Shown here: positions 28,528 to 38,406 of the stretch, piece after piece
Layout: each line of letters begins with the position of its first letter
Position numbering within the stretch: position 1 is the stretch's first letter
From: Leucobacter sp. 7(1)
Lineage (GTDB): Bacteria > Actinomycetota > Actinomycetes > Actinomycetales > Microbacteriaceae
Direction of reading: 5' to 3'
NCBI RefSeq assembly: GCF_900163635.1
Contig: NZ_FUID01000078.1
Span: forward strand, 57,738-121,737
DNA length: 64,000 nucleotides
Program-made: the position numbers and the translations under genes
The notes under the pieces: generated by a model
The model's database searches: none
What the model saw: only the letters and a program-made list of their open reading frames with translations
Told to the model about the DNA's origin: nothing

Positions 28528-29769
28528 TCAGTGATTTTGGGTGCCACCACCCAAGAGTTGGTGTACAACTGTGTCGGCAAGCAGACGTCCACGAAGCGTC
28601 GGGATCACCCGTCCGCCAATCGCAGCCTTCCCCTCAATCAGGCCCTCAGCGATCAGCCCGGGAATGGCGGAACGCTCACCGGCGGTCAGCACTTCAGTCG
28701 GCAATCCATCGGCGATTCGCGTCTCGAGCAGCACCCGCTCGTCGCGCCGCGCCTCGGGAGTCAACACCTCTCGCGAGTGCGCCGGTGACACCTCGGCGTG
28801 CACCCGGCTCGCATAGGCACCCGGATGCTTCACGTTCCACCACCGCACACCGCCGACGTGACTGTGCGCTCCGGGCCCGGCGGCCCACCAGTCCTCCCCG
28901 GTCCAGTAGGAAAGGTTGTGACGTGATCGAGTCTCTGGCGTGCGTGACCAGTTGCTGATCTCATACCAGTGCAATCCGGCCTCAGCGAAGCGCGCCTCAG
29001 CCAGCTCATACATTTCGGCGTGGAGGTCTTCGTCAGGCTCCGCTACCTCGCCCCGGCGGATCTGCGCAGCGAGTTTGGTGCCGGCTTCGACGATAAGGGC
29101 GTACGCGGAGATGTGATCCGGCTCACACGCCAGCGCGGCGTCGAGCGAACGCTCCCAATCCGCGAGGCTCTCCCCTGGAGTGCCGTGGATCAGATCGACG
29201 CTCACCTGGAGCCCTGCTTCGCGTGCCCAGGCCACGACCTGCGGTACCCGTTCGGGTGCGTGGGTGCGATCCAACGTCCGCAGCACGTGCGGCACTGCGG
29301 ACTGCATGCCAAAGCTCACCCGGGTGAAGCCGCCAGCTGCGAGCTCCCGTAAGTATGCGGCGTCGACAGAGTCTGGATTCGCCTCGGTCGTGACCTCAGC
29401 ACCCGGAGCGATCCCCCACTCCTCACGGATCTTCGCGAGCATCGTTGTCAGATCACTCGCTGGCAACAACGTGGGCGTGCCGCCACCGAAGAACACCGTG
29501 GATACCTGGCGCTCAGGGAGACCTGCGGTCCGCAAGACCTGTGCGCCAAAGCCGAGTTCCCAGCACACCTGCTCGGCGTACTCTGCGCGGCTCGTGCCAC
29601 CCAATTCAGTCGCCGTGTACGTATTGAAATCGCAGTACCCGCACCGAACCCGGCAGTACGGCACGTGCACGTAGACGCCGAAACGCCGCGACTCGGCCCC
29701 GTCTCGAACGCTCGGCGGGAGCCCGCCGTCTTCGGGTGCGGGATCGCCGTCAGGCAGAACGCTCGGCAC
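28528..29769 (-). CDS. hemW: Radical SAM haem chaperone HemW
   Basis: HemN-like radical SAM protein now regarded as a haem chaperone rather than coproporphyrinogen oxidase. From GTG 29769 it has 413 residues, and the start is preceded by GGAGGG inside the end of the DUF1990 gene (20-bp overlap). The 4Fe-4S cluster motif is C39-x3-C43-x2-C46 (YCRVRCGYCDF), then FGGGTPTLLP and DLIHGTPGES, and the C-terminal HemN domain. Without GTG 29769 the frame would extend into the DUF1990 gene, with no support. It is part of the lepA-DUF1990-hemW run. Confidence 0.94.
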   Translation of the reverse strand: MPSVLPDGDPAPEDGGLPPSVRDGAESRRFGVYVHVPYCRVRCGYCDFNTYTATELGGTSRAEYAEQVCWELGFGAQVLRTAGLPERQVSTVFFGGGTPTLLPASDLTTMLAKIREEWGIAPGAEVTTEANPDSVDAAYLRELAAGGFTRVSFGMQSAVPHVLRTLDRTHAPERVPQVVAWAREAGLQVSVDLIHGTPGESLADWERSLDAALACEPDHISAYALIVEAGTKLAAQIRRGEVAEPDEDLHAEMYELAEARFAEAGLHWYEISNWSRTPETRSRHNLSYWTGEDWWAAGPGAHSHVGGVRWWNVKHPGAYASRVHAEVSPAHSREVLTPEARRDERVLLETRIADGLPTEVLTAGERSAIPGLIAEGLIEGKAAIGGRVIPTLRGRLLADTVVHQLLGGGTQNH

Positions 29770-30436
29770 TCGGGCCCTCCGAGCTTGCAGGCTGCGCGCC
29801 CGGAGCAAGAGCCGCGAGCTGGTGACGCACCTGCTCAACCGCAAGCTTGAGTTCCGCACGAGCACGCAGCCCCAACAGGCCACTCTTCGGGGCGTCAAGG
29901 AAGCCACGGGCGAACGCCCACACGGTTTCATCCTCGCGCAGCTCGATCCCGAACTGCTGCTCACCGACAACACCCTGCTCGTCCGCGGTCCCCCAGGCGA
30001 AGCCCACAACACGGTCCTCAGTCACCGTATAAATCACGAGGACCTCACGGTCGGGCTGGCCGGTGACGCTCAGCACTGCCCGGGTCCCGGGGACAACGTA
30101 CGGCTCACCGTCAGGCCCAAAATGTTCCTCGGGGGCCGCGGCAGCCTGAGGCTTCCCCGCATCGTCAAATTCAGGACCCTGGTAGTCGCTGCCGGAACCG
30201 CGCTGCAGTTCCCGAACACCGACCCCGGCGCCACGCTGGGCTCCCCAGGTCATCAGCAGGCTCGACGCCATCAAAAAGCGGTCCTGACCGCTTCCCAACC
30301 GCAGGGTTTCCTCGTACGGGGTGCTCCCATTGGGCGGGAAGCGCTGCAGATCAGGGGCACGCGAAGCCCCCACCGCGGCGTAACTCACCGGCATGTCGAC
30401 GTGACTCTGCCGGCGCGTGGGCTGGCCGTCGCTCAT
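29750..30436 (-). CDS. DUF1990 family protein
   Basis: 228 residues matching the DUF1990 pattern: [19 protein letters not shown] near the N terminus, [30 protein letters not shown], a central GTRAVLSV, and the C-terminal region with [18 protein letters not shown] and [15 protein letters not shown] (fragments only). The fold is predicted to be a helical-grip-like domain. Function unknown. It overlaps the lepA stop by four bases and hemW by 20, so the three genes are co-translated. The disordered Ser/Glu/Ala tail arises from the overlap. Confidence 0.82.
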   Translation of the reverse strand: MSDGQPTRRQSHVDMPVSYAAVGASRAPDLQRFPPNGSTPYEETLRLGSGQDRFLMASSLLMTWGAQRGAGVGVRELQRGSGSDYQGPEFDDAGKPQAAAAPEEHFGPDGEPYVVPGTRAVLSVTGQPDREVLVIYTVTEDRVVGFAWGTADEQGVVGEQQFGIELREDETVWAFARGFLDAPKSGLLGLRARAELKLAVEQVRHQLAALAPGAQPASSEGPSAERSA

Positions 30437-32286
30437 TTCTTGCCAGCCTCCTTGCCTTCCACGTCGCCCGACAGTGCGGCGATGAAGGCCTCTTGCGGCA
30501 CCTCAACACGGCCGACCATCTTCATACGCTTCTTGCCTTCCTTCTGCTTTTCGAGCAGCTTGCGCTTTCGGCTGATGTCGCCGCCGTAGCACTTGGCAAG
30601 CACGTCTTTCCGGATCGCACGGATCGTCTCGCGGGCAATCACGCGAGAACCGATCGCGGCCTGGATCGGCACCTCGAACTGCTGGCGCGGGATCAGCTTG
30701 CGCAGCCGCTCCGTCATCAGCGTGCCGTAGGCGTAGGCGCTGTCGCGGTGCACAATGGCGCTAAACGCGTCCACCTGATCGCCCTGCAGCAGGATGTCAA
30801 CCTTCACCAGATCGGCTTCCTGATCGCCCATGGGCTCGTAATCGAGGCTGGCATAGCCCTGCGTCCGGCTCTTGAGATGGTCGAAGAAATCGAACACGAT
30901 CTCGCCGAGCGGAATGCTGTAGCGCAGCTCGACGCGCTCGCCGAGGTACTCCATGCCCAGCAGTGTGCCGCGGCGACTCTGGCAGAGCTCCATGATCGCG
31001 CCCACGTAGTCCTTCGGGGCGAGGATCGCGGTCTTCACGACAGGTTCGCGGACACTCTTGATCTTGCCCTCGGGGTACTCCGAGGGGTTCGTGACCGTGA
31101 CAACCTTGCCGTCTTCTGTCGTCACCTGGTAGATCACGCTGGGCGCGGTCGCAATGAGATCGAGATCAAACTCGCGGCGCAGACGCTCCGAGATGATTTC
31201 GAGGTGCAAGAGTCCCAGGAAGCCGCAGCGGAAGCCGAAGCCCAGCGCCACCGAGGTCTCCGGCTCAAACTGCAGCGCGGCGTCTTCCAGCTTGAGCTTG
31301 TCCAGCGCTTCACGCAGCACAGGGTAGTCGCTGCCGTCAAGCGGGTACAGCCCGGAGAACACCATGGGCTTGGGGTCGGTGTAGCCGGGGAGCGCTTCCG
31401 TGGCGGGCGATCGCTTCGAGGTGATCGTGTCACCCACCTTCGACTGGCGCACGTCCTTCACACCGGTGATCAGGTACCCGACTTCGCCCACCGCGAGGCC
31501 CTTTGTCGGGGTCGGTCCCGGAGCGGACACACCAATCTCGAGCGCCTCGTGGTCGGATCCGGTCGACATCATCTGAATCTTCTCGCGCGGCGAGAGCTTT
31601 CCGTCGATCATGCGAACGTAGGTGACGACGCCTCGGTAGGAGTCGTAGACCGAGTCGAAGATCATGGCCCGCGGCGGCCCGTCCGGATCCCCGACCGGGG
31701 CCGGGATCCGCTCGGTGACGCGGTCGAGGAGTTCTTCGACACCAGCGCCAGTCTTGCCCGATACCTTCAAGATATCGTCCGGGCTGCCGCCGATCAGATC
31801 GGCGATCTCACGGGACACCCGCTCCGGATCTGCCGCGGGGAGATCGATCTTGTTCAGGACCGGGATGATCTCCAGGTCGTTCTCCATCGCGAGGTAGAGA
31901 TTCGCGAGTGTCTGTGCTTCGATCCCCTGCGCCGCATCGACAAGCAGGATCGCGCCCTCGCACGCGGCGAGCGAACGTGACACCTCGTAGCTGAAGTCAA
32001 CGTGACCCGGCGTATCGATCATGTTCAGGGCGTGTGAGACACCGTCGACATCCCAGTGCATGCGCACCGCCTGGGATTTGATCGTGATGCCGCGCTCGCG
32101 CTCGATATCCATGCGATCGAGGTACTGTGCCCGCATCTCGCGGTCTGGCACGGTGCCGGTGACCTGCAACATGCGGTCGGCGAGCGTCGACTTGCCGTGG
32201 TCGATGTGCGCGATGATGCAGAAGTTGCGGATGCGCGCGGGGTCGGTCGACGCCGGGACTGGGGGGTTCAGGCTGCGTGGAGACAT
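30433..32286 (-). CDS. lepA: Elongation factor 4 (LepA)
   Basis: Ribosome-associated GTPase implicated in 30S biogenesis and in rescuing stalled translation. 617 residues: G1 [15 protein letters not shown]2 [14 protein letters not shown]3 [13 protein letters not shown]4 NKIDLPAA, then domain II, an EF-G-like domain and the LepA-specific C-terminal domain ([20 protein letters not shown]). Length and motifs are typical. Divergent from the MOSC gene. Coupled to DUF1990 by an ATGA overlap. Confidence 0.97.
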   Translation of the reverse strand: MSPRSLNPPVPASTDPARIRNFCIIAHIDHGKSTLADRMLQVTGTVPDREMRAQYLDRMDIERERGITIKSQAVRMHWDVDGVSHALNMIDTPGHVDFSYEVSRSLAACEGAILLVDAAQGIEAQTLANLYLAMENDLEIIPVLNKIDLPAADPERVSREIADLIGGSPDDILKVSGKTGAGVEELLDRVTERIPAPVGDPDGPPRAMIFDSVYDSYRGVVTYVRMIDGKLSPREKIQMMSTGSDHEALEIGVSAPGPTPTKGLAVGEVGYLITGVKDVRQSKVGDTITSKRSPATEALPGYTDPKPMVFSGLYPLDGSDYPVLREALDKLKLEDAALQFEPETSVALGFGFRCGFLGLLHLEIISERLRREFDLDLIATAPSVIYQVTTEDGKVVTVTNPSEYPEGKIKSVREPVVKTAILAPKDYVGAIMELCQSRRGTLLGMEYLGERVELRYSIPLGEIVFDFFDHLKSRTQGYASLDYEPMGDQEADLVKVDILLQGDQVDAFSAIVHRDSAYAYGTLMTERLRKLIPRQQFEVPIQAAIGSRVIARETIRAIRKDVLAKCYGGDISRKRKLLEKQKEGKKRMKMVGRVEVPQEAFIAALSGDVEGKEAGKK

Positions 32287-32427
32287 TGTGGGCCATTATC
32301 GCACGGCGCGGGTCGGAGTCGCTCATCCGCGCGCGCAACACGCGTGCCGCGCGCGGAAGAAACCTCAGCCCGCTGTGTCCACGGCACCGGACACCCACAC
32401 CCGGCGTCACCTGCAAGAATGGTCGGC

Positions 32428-33216
32428 ATGACCAGTGTCGTTTCCCTCTCGCGCTACCCCGTCAAGGGGTTCACCCCCGAACCCCTCGACTCGATCGTGG
32501 TGCAGGATGATGGCCGAGTCGCGGGCGACCGGGTACTCGCGTTTCGCTTCGGCAACGCTGCGCTGCCCGAGGAGAAAGACGGCCTGGACTACTGGCCCAA
32601 AGCGCGCGGGCTTTCACTCCAAGATTTCCCCTCCCTCGCGGCTCTGCGCCTCGAGTACCAGCAGGCGGAACGTGTGCTCCGGTTCTGGCGTGATGGCGAG
32701 CTCCTCGTGGAGGGCGACCTCGAACCCGCCGGACGCCGGCGGCTCGAAACCGCGATGGCCGAAATTGTGCTGGGCTCTCCGGAGGCTGCGCGCCTCGAGC
32801 GGCCGGGCCGGCTTCCACTGGCGCTCGTGGGTGACGGGGTCACGTCACGCTTCCAGGATCGGGCGCGGGGCTTCGTGTCCGTGCACAGCGAGGCGAGCGT
32901 GGCGACGCTCGCGGACGCACTCGGCGCCGCTGTCGATCACCGCCGGTTTCGATCGAACATCGTGATCACGGGCGTCGAGGCAGAAGCAGAGCTGCGGTGG
33001 GCAGACACCGTGCGCATCGGCGACGTTGCGTTCGAGCCGCAAGGCTCGATCGTGCGCTGCCTGGCCACCCACGCAAATCCAGAGACGGGGGTACGGGATC
33101 TGCCGGTACTCACGACGCTGACCCAGCAGCTTGGCCAGCGCCAGCCCACAATGGGTCGGCTGCTGCTCCCCACAGATCGCGGCGGCGTGATCCAGCTTGG
33201 CGACACAGTCTGCTAG
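32428..33216 (+). CDS. MOSC domain protein
   Basis: 262 residues: N-terminal MOSC beta-barrel (VVSLSRYPVKGFTPEPLDSI; GDRVLAFRFGNAALP) and C-terminal MOSC domain (RFRSNIVITGVEAEAELRWA; GSIVRCLATHANPETG). The conserved Cys in IVRCLATHA fits the sulfur-carrier role of MOSC proteins, which resemble molybdenum-cofactor sulfurase C-terminal domains. The exact substrate is unknown. I choose ATG 32428 because AAGAAT ends seven bases upstream, suggesting a leaderless start; ATG 32419 would be the alternative. It lies between lepA and rpsT. Confidence 0.88.
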   Translation: MTSVVSLSRYPVKGFTPEPLDSIVVQDDGRVAGDRVLAFRFGNAALPEEKDGLDYWPKARGLSLQDFPSLAALRLEYQQAERVLRFWRDGELLVEGDLEPAGRRRLETAMAEIVLGSPEAARLERPGRLPLALVGDGVTSRFQDRARGFVSVHSEASVATLADALGAAVDHRRFRSNIVITGVEAEAELRWADTVRIGDVAFEPQGSIVRCLATHANPETGVRDLPVLTTLTQQLGQRQPTMGRLLLPTDRGGVIQLGDTVC

Positions 33217-33262
33217 AGTTGACTCTTGGCTTGCGTGTGGATGACACCACACACCCCGCAAG
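33214..33262 (+). promoter_or_regulatory. rpsT promoter and leader hairpin
   Basis: An extended -10 (TGC-TAGAGT, hexamer 33214-33219) lies at the end of the MOSC gene, giving an rpsT leader of about 100 nt. The leader begins with a stable interrupted hairpin: CTTGCG (33230-33235) with CGCAAG (33257-33262), and TGTGG (33236-33240) with CCACA (33247-33251). Such a structure could be the target for S20 feedback, but this is inference. Confidence 0.45.
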
Positions 33263-33326
33263 GTGCCCTCTCTCGCCGCGCGGATCCACCTTATTCAGCT
33301 TTACCCCTTTAAGGACGTAACCCAAC

Positions 33327-33587
33327 GTGGCAAACATTAAGTCGCAGATCAAGCGCATCAAGACCAACCAGAAGGCAACCGAGCGCAACCGCGCGTACAA
33401 GAGCGAGCTCCGCACCGCTGTGCGCGCCGCCCGTACCGCAATCGCGACCGGCGACAAGGCCGCTGCCCAGGCTAAGGTGCAGGACGCGAGCCGCAAGCTC
33501 GACAAGGCTGTCTCCAAGGGTGTCATCCACAAGAACCAGGCCGCGAACCGCAAGTCGGCTCTCGCTGCGAAGGCTGATGCGCTCTAA
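33327..33587 (+). CDS. rpsT: 30S ribosomal protein S20
   Basis: bS20, 86 residues, a helical 16S rRNA binding protein. Sequence [20 protein letters not shown] at the start and [19 protein letters not shown] at the end are diagnostic. Start GTG 33327, preceded by AAGGACG. Followed by a strong terminator. Divergent from and just upstream of holA's 3' end, as in many actinobacteria. Confidence 0.97.
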   Translation: MANIKSQIKRIKTNQKATERNRAYKSELRTAVRAARTAIATGDKAAAQAKVQDASRKLDKAVSKGVIHKNQAANRKSALAAKADAL

Positions 33588-33618
33588 GTCGCGCTCCTTC
33601 GGGTTCTGAGGAATCTAG

Positions 33619-33652
33619 CAGAACGGGCCCCGCTTCGGCGGGGCCCGTTCTG
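33619..33652 (+). terminator. rpsT/holA bidirectional terminator
   Basis: 15-bp perfect stem (left arm CAGAACGGGCCCCGC, 33619-33633) with a TTCG tetraloop, right arm 33638-33652, followed by TGTTTCC. It lies between the convergent rpsT and holA genes and could serve both. Confidence 0.85.
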
Positions 33653-33666
33653 TGTTTCCGGAACCT

Positions 33667-34725
33667 CTACACGCGTTCGCGTCCGCGGCGTGCCACAAGC
33701 AGCACAAACTTTTCGAGGGCGTACTCGGGGTCCCGGGTGCCACCCTTCAGCAGCCACTCGGTTTCGGCAGCCTGGTCGATGCAGCGCGCGAGATCCTCTT
33801 CACGCCAGCCGCGTACCTCCCGCTGCGCGCGATCAACCTGCCAGGGGGCCATACCGAGCTCTTTCGCGAGCTGGCCGCCATTCCCCGTTGCCCCGTAGAC
33901 CCGTGCCATCGCGCGGACCTTCATGTTGAGTGCGGCGAGCATCGGAATCGGGTCCGTGCCTGTTGAAAGCGCCTGTCGCAGCAGCACGAGCGCATCGGCG
34001 CCGCGCCCCGCGGTCGCCGCATCCGCCACACGAAACGCGTTCGTTTCCACACGCCCCTCGGTCGCACGCGTTACTGCACCCTCGTCGATCCGGTTCCCCA
34101 CATCCGAGACGAGCTGAACGCACGCTCCCGCGAGCTCTCCGATACCCCCTGCGTAGGCGGCAACGAGCATGCGGAGCGCAGCCGGGCTAATCTGGGCGCC
34201 CAGCCGACGAAACTCTGCCTGGGCAAAGGCAAGACGGTCAGCGTCTTTCTTTACCTCTGCACAGGCGATCTCGACCGCACCCGGCGTGCCACGCCGCAGC
34301 AGATCGAGCAGCGCTTTGCCCCGCTGACCGCCGGCGTGGCGCAGCACGAGAACAGTGTCCTCTGCCGGATCAACGACGTAGCGCTTGGCGTCTTCGATGA
34401 ACGCGTCCGAACTCTTCTCGACACCGTCGACACGCAACAGCCGCGGCTCGGCGAACAGCGAGGGGCTCGCAAAGGTGAACAGCTCCCCCGCGGCATACGA
34501 GGCGGCGTCGATGTCGTGGACTTCAAGATCCGGGTGCGTCTCGTGCAGCGCGGTCCGGATCGTTTGGGTGGCACGGTCAGCGAGGAACGCCTCTGGGCCA
34601 CTCACCAGCACCACGGGTGCCGGGCGCGCGTCGGCCCAACCTACCTGGGCGATCTTCGTCGCTCCGGCTTTGGCTCCGGACTTGGCCGGTGCGGACTTCG
34701 ACTGGGTTCCTCGCGCTGCTGCCAC
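33667..34725 (-). CDS. holA: DNA polymerase III subunit delta
   Basis: Clamp-loader delta subunit that opens the beta sliding clamp. 352 residues: ARPAPVVLVSGPEAFLADRA near the N terminus, then a RecQ-like AAA+ fold (LFTFASPSLFAEPRLLRVDG), and C-terminal collar domain (ALNMKVRAMARVYGA; LAKELGMAPWQVDRAQREV). It lies downstream of comEC on the same strand with a 48-bp gap, as is usual in Actinobacteria. Confidence 0.94.
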   Translation of the reverse strand: MAAARGTQSKSAPAKSGAKAGATKIAQVGWADARPAPVVLVSGPEAFLADRATQTIRTALHETHPDLEVHDIDAASYAAGELFTFASPSLFAEPRLLRVDGVEKSSDAFIEDAKRYVVDPAEDTVLVLRHAGGQRGKALLDLLRRGTPGAVEIACAEVKKDADRLAFAQAEFRRLGAQISPAALRMLVAAYAGGIGELAGACVQLVSDVGNRIDEGAVTRATEGRVETNAFRVADAATAGRGADALVLLRQALSTGTDPIPMLAALNMKVRAMARVYGATGNGGQLAKELGMAPWQVDRAQREVRGWREEDLARCIDQAAETEWLLKGGTRDPEYALEKFVLLVARRGRERV

Positions 34726-34773
34726 CCGTCCAGCCTAGCCGGGCCCACCGACAATCGACGCCACGCTGCTCGG

Positions 34774-37344
34774 TCACTTCGCGGGCCGCGCACCACTGCC
34801 CCAGATCCGCAGATCACCGGGTTCGCCACTGACGGCAATGTGGCCCAGCTTGTCGGTCCGGACCGCCCGGGTGCCGGCAGACGCAAGCCCTTCCAGCGTT
34901 TCCCTTGCAGGGTGGCCGTAGCGATTGTCCGCTCCGACGGAGATGAGTGCAAGTTCGGCACCAATGCGCGGCAGAAGCTCGGGGTCCTGATCACCGGAGC
35001 CGTGATGCGCCACTTTCACGACGTCTGCGCTGAGATGCGGCTCACGCCGGAGCAACTCCGCGTGTTGCTCCGCCCCGGTGTCTCCCAGGAGCAGGACGCG
35101 CATGGCCCCGAGTTCCGCACGCAGCACCAGGCTTGACGCGTTTGCGTTCGCGGGGTCGCGCCCTGCTGGCGGTCCGAGCACCCGCCACGAGGGACCCGGG
35201 GATCCGGGAGAGGATGCGACTCCCCCAGCGTCTCCCGCGGCCGCGGTCTCGACGGGCACCCCGGCGGTCACGAGTGTCCGCAGCAGTGGCCGGTCGTCCG
35301 CGGCTTCGCGGTGTGCAGGGGCAACGATTGCACGGTCCACCCTGTCGACAACCGCGCCGAGCGCGCCGAGGTGATCCTGGTGATCGTGGCTAATGACGAG
35401 GACCGCGATCCGGCCGACCCCGAACCGGGCGAGACACTCGGTGATCGCGGCCGGGTCATCGCCCGTGTCGACAAGCACCACCGATTCAGGCTCAGCGGGG
35501 TCGCGGAGCAATAGCGCGTCCCCCTGACCGACGTCGCAGACCACCACGCTCCAGCCGCCCGGCGTGGTGGCGCGTGTGGTGAGCGGCGTCACGAGAGTCG
35601 GCCCCAGCAGCGCTCCGACCCCGATTGCGGCGAGGCCCGCTCCCCATCTCGCTCCGCGCCGGCTGATGGACCGCGCGCCGAGCCAGGGTTCACGCCCGCC
35701 GCTGCGATCGGCACGCCCCGATCCCACCCACCAGGCGAGAGCGAGGGACAGTTCAGCCCCGGCGAGCAGGAGAGCGCCGGCCCAGCCCTCTGGCCACGGC
35801 AGGCGCGCTCCCGGAAGCGCTGAGGTCACCGCCGCCGTCGCTTCCAACCACCGCCCGGCCCATGAGGCGATTGCCAGGCTGAACGCGCCAAGCGCCGGCA
35901 CGACCGGAAGCAGCACGAGAGCGAGTAGTCCCATCCCCGTGCCCAGTGGCGCGGCGGGTGCCGCAAGCACATTGGCGAGCACCCCCACGGCGGGGAGTCC
36001 GGGTTGAATCAGCAGCAGCAAGGGGCCGCAGGCGAGTTGAGCGGCACCCGCAACGGCAACCGGGAGGGCGAGCGACCTGGGAACCCGTAGCCGAGTCACG
36101 AGCACCCGCCGCAGCGTGGGCACGGCCAGCAGGATCCCCGCGGTCGCGGCAACCGACAGCGCGAATCCCGGGTGGAGCGCCTGCCACGGGTCGCGCACCA
36201 GAAGCACCACAACGGCGGCACCGAGCGCGGGCAATGCCACGGCACGCTTTCCCCCGTACCCGGACACCAGCACCACCACGGCCATCACGGCGGCGCGTTG
36301 CACGCTCGGGTCTGGCCCCACTACGAACACGAAGCCTGCCAGCGCGCCACCCTGGCCCAGTATCCGTAGGCGACGGCCTGCCCCACACCAACCCAGGACC
36401 CAGGCCATCGCACTCGTGACAAGCGCGCAGTTCGCCCCGGAGACAGCAACCAAATGGGTGAGCGACGCGTCACGCATCTGTTGATCCGTGTCCTGCGATA
36501 CGAGGGCGGTGTCCCCGACGGCGAGGCCCGGCACGAGGTTCGCGCCCGGTGTCGACACCGCGGCAGCCCGGAGTCCCGCACGAAGCCGCGCCGCACTCGC
36601 CGCGAGCGGTCCGCCCGAACGCACTCCCGACACCTGTTGCGCGCGCATTCCCCATGCCGCGCTCCCGCCCGGATCGAGCTCAGACACCTCGCCCCGCAAC
36701 TCGACGCGACTCCCCGGCCCCCAGTCCGCGCCCCCACACTCCAGACTCGGAGGTGCGCGCGCGGGAAGGTTCGCCTCGCTCACGTCAGGCTCGGAGCTTC
36801 CAGCAGTCAACTCTCGGAGGCGACGTGGTGCGTCGTCGTCCGTGGCAGTGTCTGAGCCGACGGTGTCATCTCCGACGGTGTCACCGCACCACACCACCAC
36901 GGGCGTCGTCCCACCGGCCCATTCCCAGGACGCGGCAACCCACGGTCGCCCGCGTCGGTCGATCCCCGGATAGCCTGTCACGATGAGTTCGAGTGTGACA
37001 GGCTCACCGCTCTGAGCAGCCGCGCCGAGTTCGGGTGCCGACCGCGCACGCTCGACGCCATCGATACGGACCCCGAGCACCAAGAGGAGGGCACTCGCGA
37101 GCAGTACCGGCGCACGCATACCTGGCCACCGCGCTCCTGCCGACCGGTATTGGCTCCACTCCGCCCGGTGCCTCCGCTCCGATCGGTGCCGTCGCTCCCA
37201 GGGAATGAGTGTTGTCGCGCCGAGCAGAGCTCCTCCCACGGCGACTGGAAGTCCGCTGCCGGGGATCGCGATCGCTGCGGCAACGACGGCCCAACACACG
37301 AGCGCCGGGGCAAACAACCGCCAGACACCGGGCGGTTGTGTCAC
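34774..37344 (-). CDS. comEC: ComEC/Rec2 family DNA-uptake channel
   Basis: Polytopic membrane protein that moves single-stranded DNA across the membrane in competence. 856 residues: N-terminal membrane segments (CWAVVAAAIAIPG onward), the Competence domain in the middle (LTHLVAVSGANCALVTSAMA), several further membrane spans, and a C-terminal metallo-beta-lactamase-like domain with SHDHQDHLGAL near residue 650 and APAHREAADDRPL. Coupled to comEA by a four-base overlap. Whether this organism is naturally competent is not known. The full-length frame suggests a working gene. Confidence 0.93.
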   Translation of the reverse strand: MTQPPGVWRLFAPALVCWAVVAAAIAIPGSGLPVAVGGALLGATTLIPWERRHRSERRHRAEWSQYRSAGARWPGMRAPVLLASALLLVLGVRIDGVERARSAPELGAAAQSGEPVTLELIVTGYPGIDRRGRPWVAASWEWAGGTTPVVVWCGDTVGDDTVGSDTATDDDAPRRLRELTAGSSEPDVSEANLPARAPPSLECGGADWGPGSRVELRGEVSELDPGGSAAWGMRAQQVSGVRSGGPLAASAARLRAGLRAAAVSTPGANLVPGLAVGDTALVSQDTDQQMRDASLTHLVAVSGANCALVTSAMAWVLGWCGAGRRLRILGQGGALAGFVFVVGPDPSVQRAAVMAVVVLVSGYGGKRAVALPALGAAVVVLLVRDPWQALHPGFALSVAATAGILLAVPTLRRVLVTRLRVPRSLALPVAVAGAAQLACGPLLLLIQPGLPAVGVLANVLAAPAAPLGTGMGLLALVLLPVVPALGAFSLAIASWAGRWLEATAAVTSALPGARLPWPEGWAGALLLAGAELSLALAWWVGSGRADRSGGREPWLGARSISRRGARWGAGLAAIGVGALLGPTLVTPLTTRATTPGGWSVVVCDVGQGDALLLRDPAEPESVVLVDTGDDPAAITECLARFGVGRIAVLVISHDHQDHLGALGAVVDRVDRAIVAPAHREAADDRPLLRTLVTAGVPVETAAAGDAGGVASSPGSPGPSWRVLGPPAGRDPANANASSLVLRAELGAMRVLLLGDTGAEQHAELLRREPHLSADVVKVAHHGSGDQDPELLPRIGAELALISVGADNRYGHPARETLEGLASAGTRAVRTDKLGHIAVSGEPGDLRIWGSGARPAK

Positions 37345-38330
37345 GGGCTCACCCGGGCTCGGAATCCATCGAGCGTTTTTGCCCCGATCCCAGGGACATC
37401 CGTCAGCGCATCAACGGAGGCAAATGGCCCGTGCTCAGTGCGCCACTCGATGATGCGCGCCGCAAGCGCCGGGCCGACCCTGGGCAGGGTCTCGAGCTCC
37501 GCAGCGGACGCGGTGTTGAGGCTCAGGGTTCCGGGGCCGAGCGGTTCCGCCGCGACCGGAGGAAGCGCCCCCGGCGCCGCACCCGGCACAGCCGAGCTCG
37601 ACCCGGCGTCCTGGCCCCCGGGCACAACGATCTGCTCACCGTCGACCGCGAGCCGTGCGAGGTTCACACCGGTAAGGACGGCTGCCTCCGATGCGCCGCC
37701 CGCCTGTTCGACAGCGTCAATGACCCGGGAACCGGCGGCGAGTTCAACGATCCCCGGAGTCAGGACCTCGCCAGCAACGTGCACGATGACGGTGTCGAGA
37801 GACCCCGCAGCACGGTCCCCCACGTCACCCGGGTCACCGCGCGCCTCCGCCCCGGTCGCCTCGGAACCGTAGGTGTCCCGGCCACCGGTACCCGGCACCA
37901 CGTTTGCTACTGTCGACGCTGCCCCTGATCCAGGGGCCTGGGCTCCTCTGACCTGCAACACGGCCACGATGATCGCGATCACCACGGCTGCGACGAATGC
38001 CACGACCCCAACCCCGAGGGGCGTGCCCACAGCGCGCCGGATCCTGTCACGAGCCGACGCGTCAGGGCCCCGTTCCAGTGCCGTGAGTCGCGGTCGTTGG
38101 TCTCCCGGCCCGCGTGCGCGTTCGTGCTGCGGTGGGTACTCGGTTGCGCGCCACACCGGATCAGCACTCGACTCAGTCGCTGTGCTGCTGCCGCTCGCGG
38201 GATTCTGTGATGTCGCTGCTCTGGAGGCCGCGCGCGCGAGCAACTGCTCCGTGCTGAGCTGGGCGGGTGCCGTTGAGCGCAACGGCTGCGCGGGAAAGAG
38301 CGGGGCTGAGGAATTGAGTTCTGAGGTCAT
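37341..38330 (-). CDS. comEA: ComEA family helix-hairpin-helix DNA-binding protein
   Basis: Surface DNA receptor for uptake. From ATG 38330 it has 329 residues: disordered N terminus, one membrane segment (PLGVGVVAFVAAVVIAIIVAV), an extracytoplasmic linker, a SLBB-like domain (VIVHAGEVLTPGIVELAAGS region), and two C-terminal helix-hairpin-helix motifs (LNTASAAELETLPRVGPALAA; DVPGIGAKTLDGFR). A -10-like TACGGT (38337-38342) ends six bases before the ATG, supporting this start rather than the open frame up to 38513. Confidence 0.92.
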   Translation of the reverse strand: MTSELNSSAPLFPAQPLRSTAPAQLSTEQLLARAASRAATSQNPASGSSTATESSADPVWRATEYPPQHERARGPGDQRPRLTALERGPDASARDRIRRAVGTPLGVGVVAFVAAVVIAIIVAVLQVRGAQAPGSGAASTVANVVPGTGGRDTYGSEATGAEARGDPGDVGDRAAGSLDTVIVHVAGEVLTPGIVELAAGSRVIDAVEQAGGASEAAVLTGVNLARLAVDGEQIVVPGGQDAGSSSAVPGAAPGALPPVAAEPLGPGTLSLNTASAAELETLPRVGPALAARIIEWRTEHGPFASVDALTDVPGIGAKTLDGFRARVSP

Positions 38331-38336
38331 GCGCCC

Positions 38337-38342
38337 ACCGTA
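38337..38342 (-). promoter_or_regulatory. Candidate leaderless -10 for comEA-comEC
   Basis: TACGGT on the minus strand, six bases before the comEA ATG, so the mRNA may begin at or next to the start codon. There is no clear -35. Confidence 0.4.
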
Positions 38343-38406
38343 GGCGCCGGTTCCGCAGCGGAGACACGATCCAGGGCGCTTGTGGACAACTCCCGCTTCG
38401 GCAGTG

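Noticed and set aside
30493..31980. Plus-strand open frame of 495 codons
   Set aside because: Antisense to lepA; no recognisable protein features.
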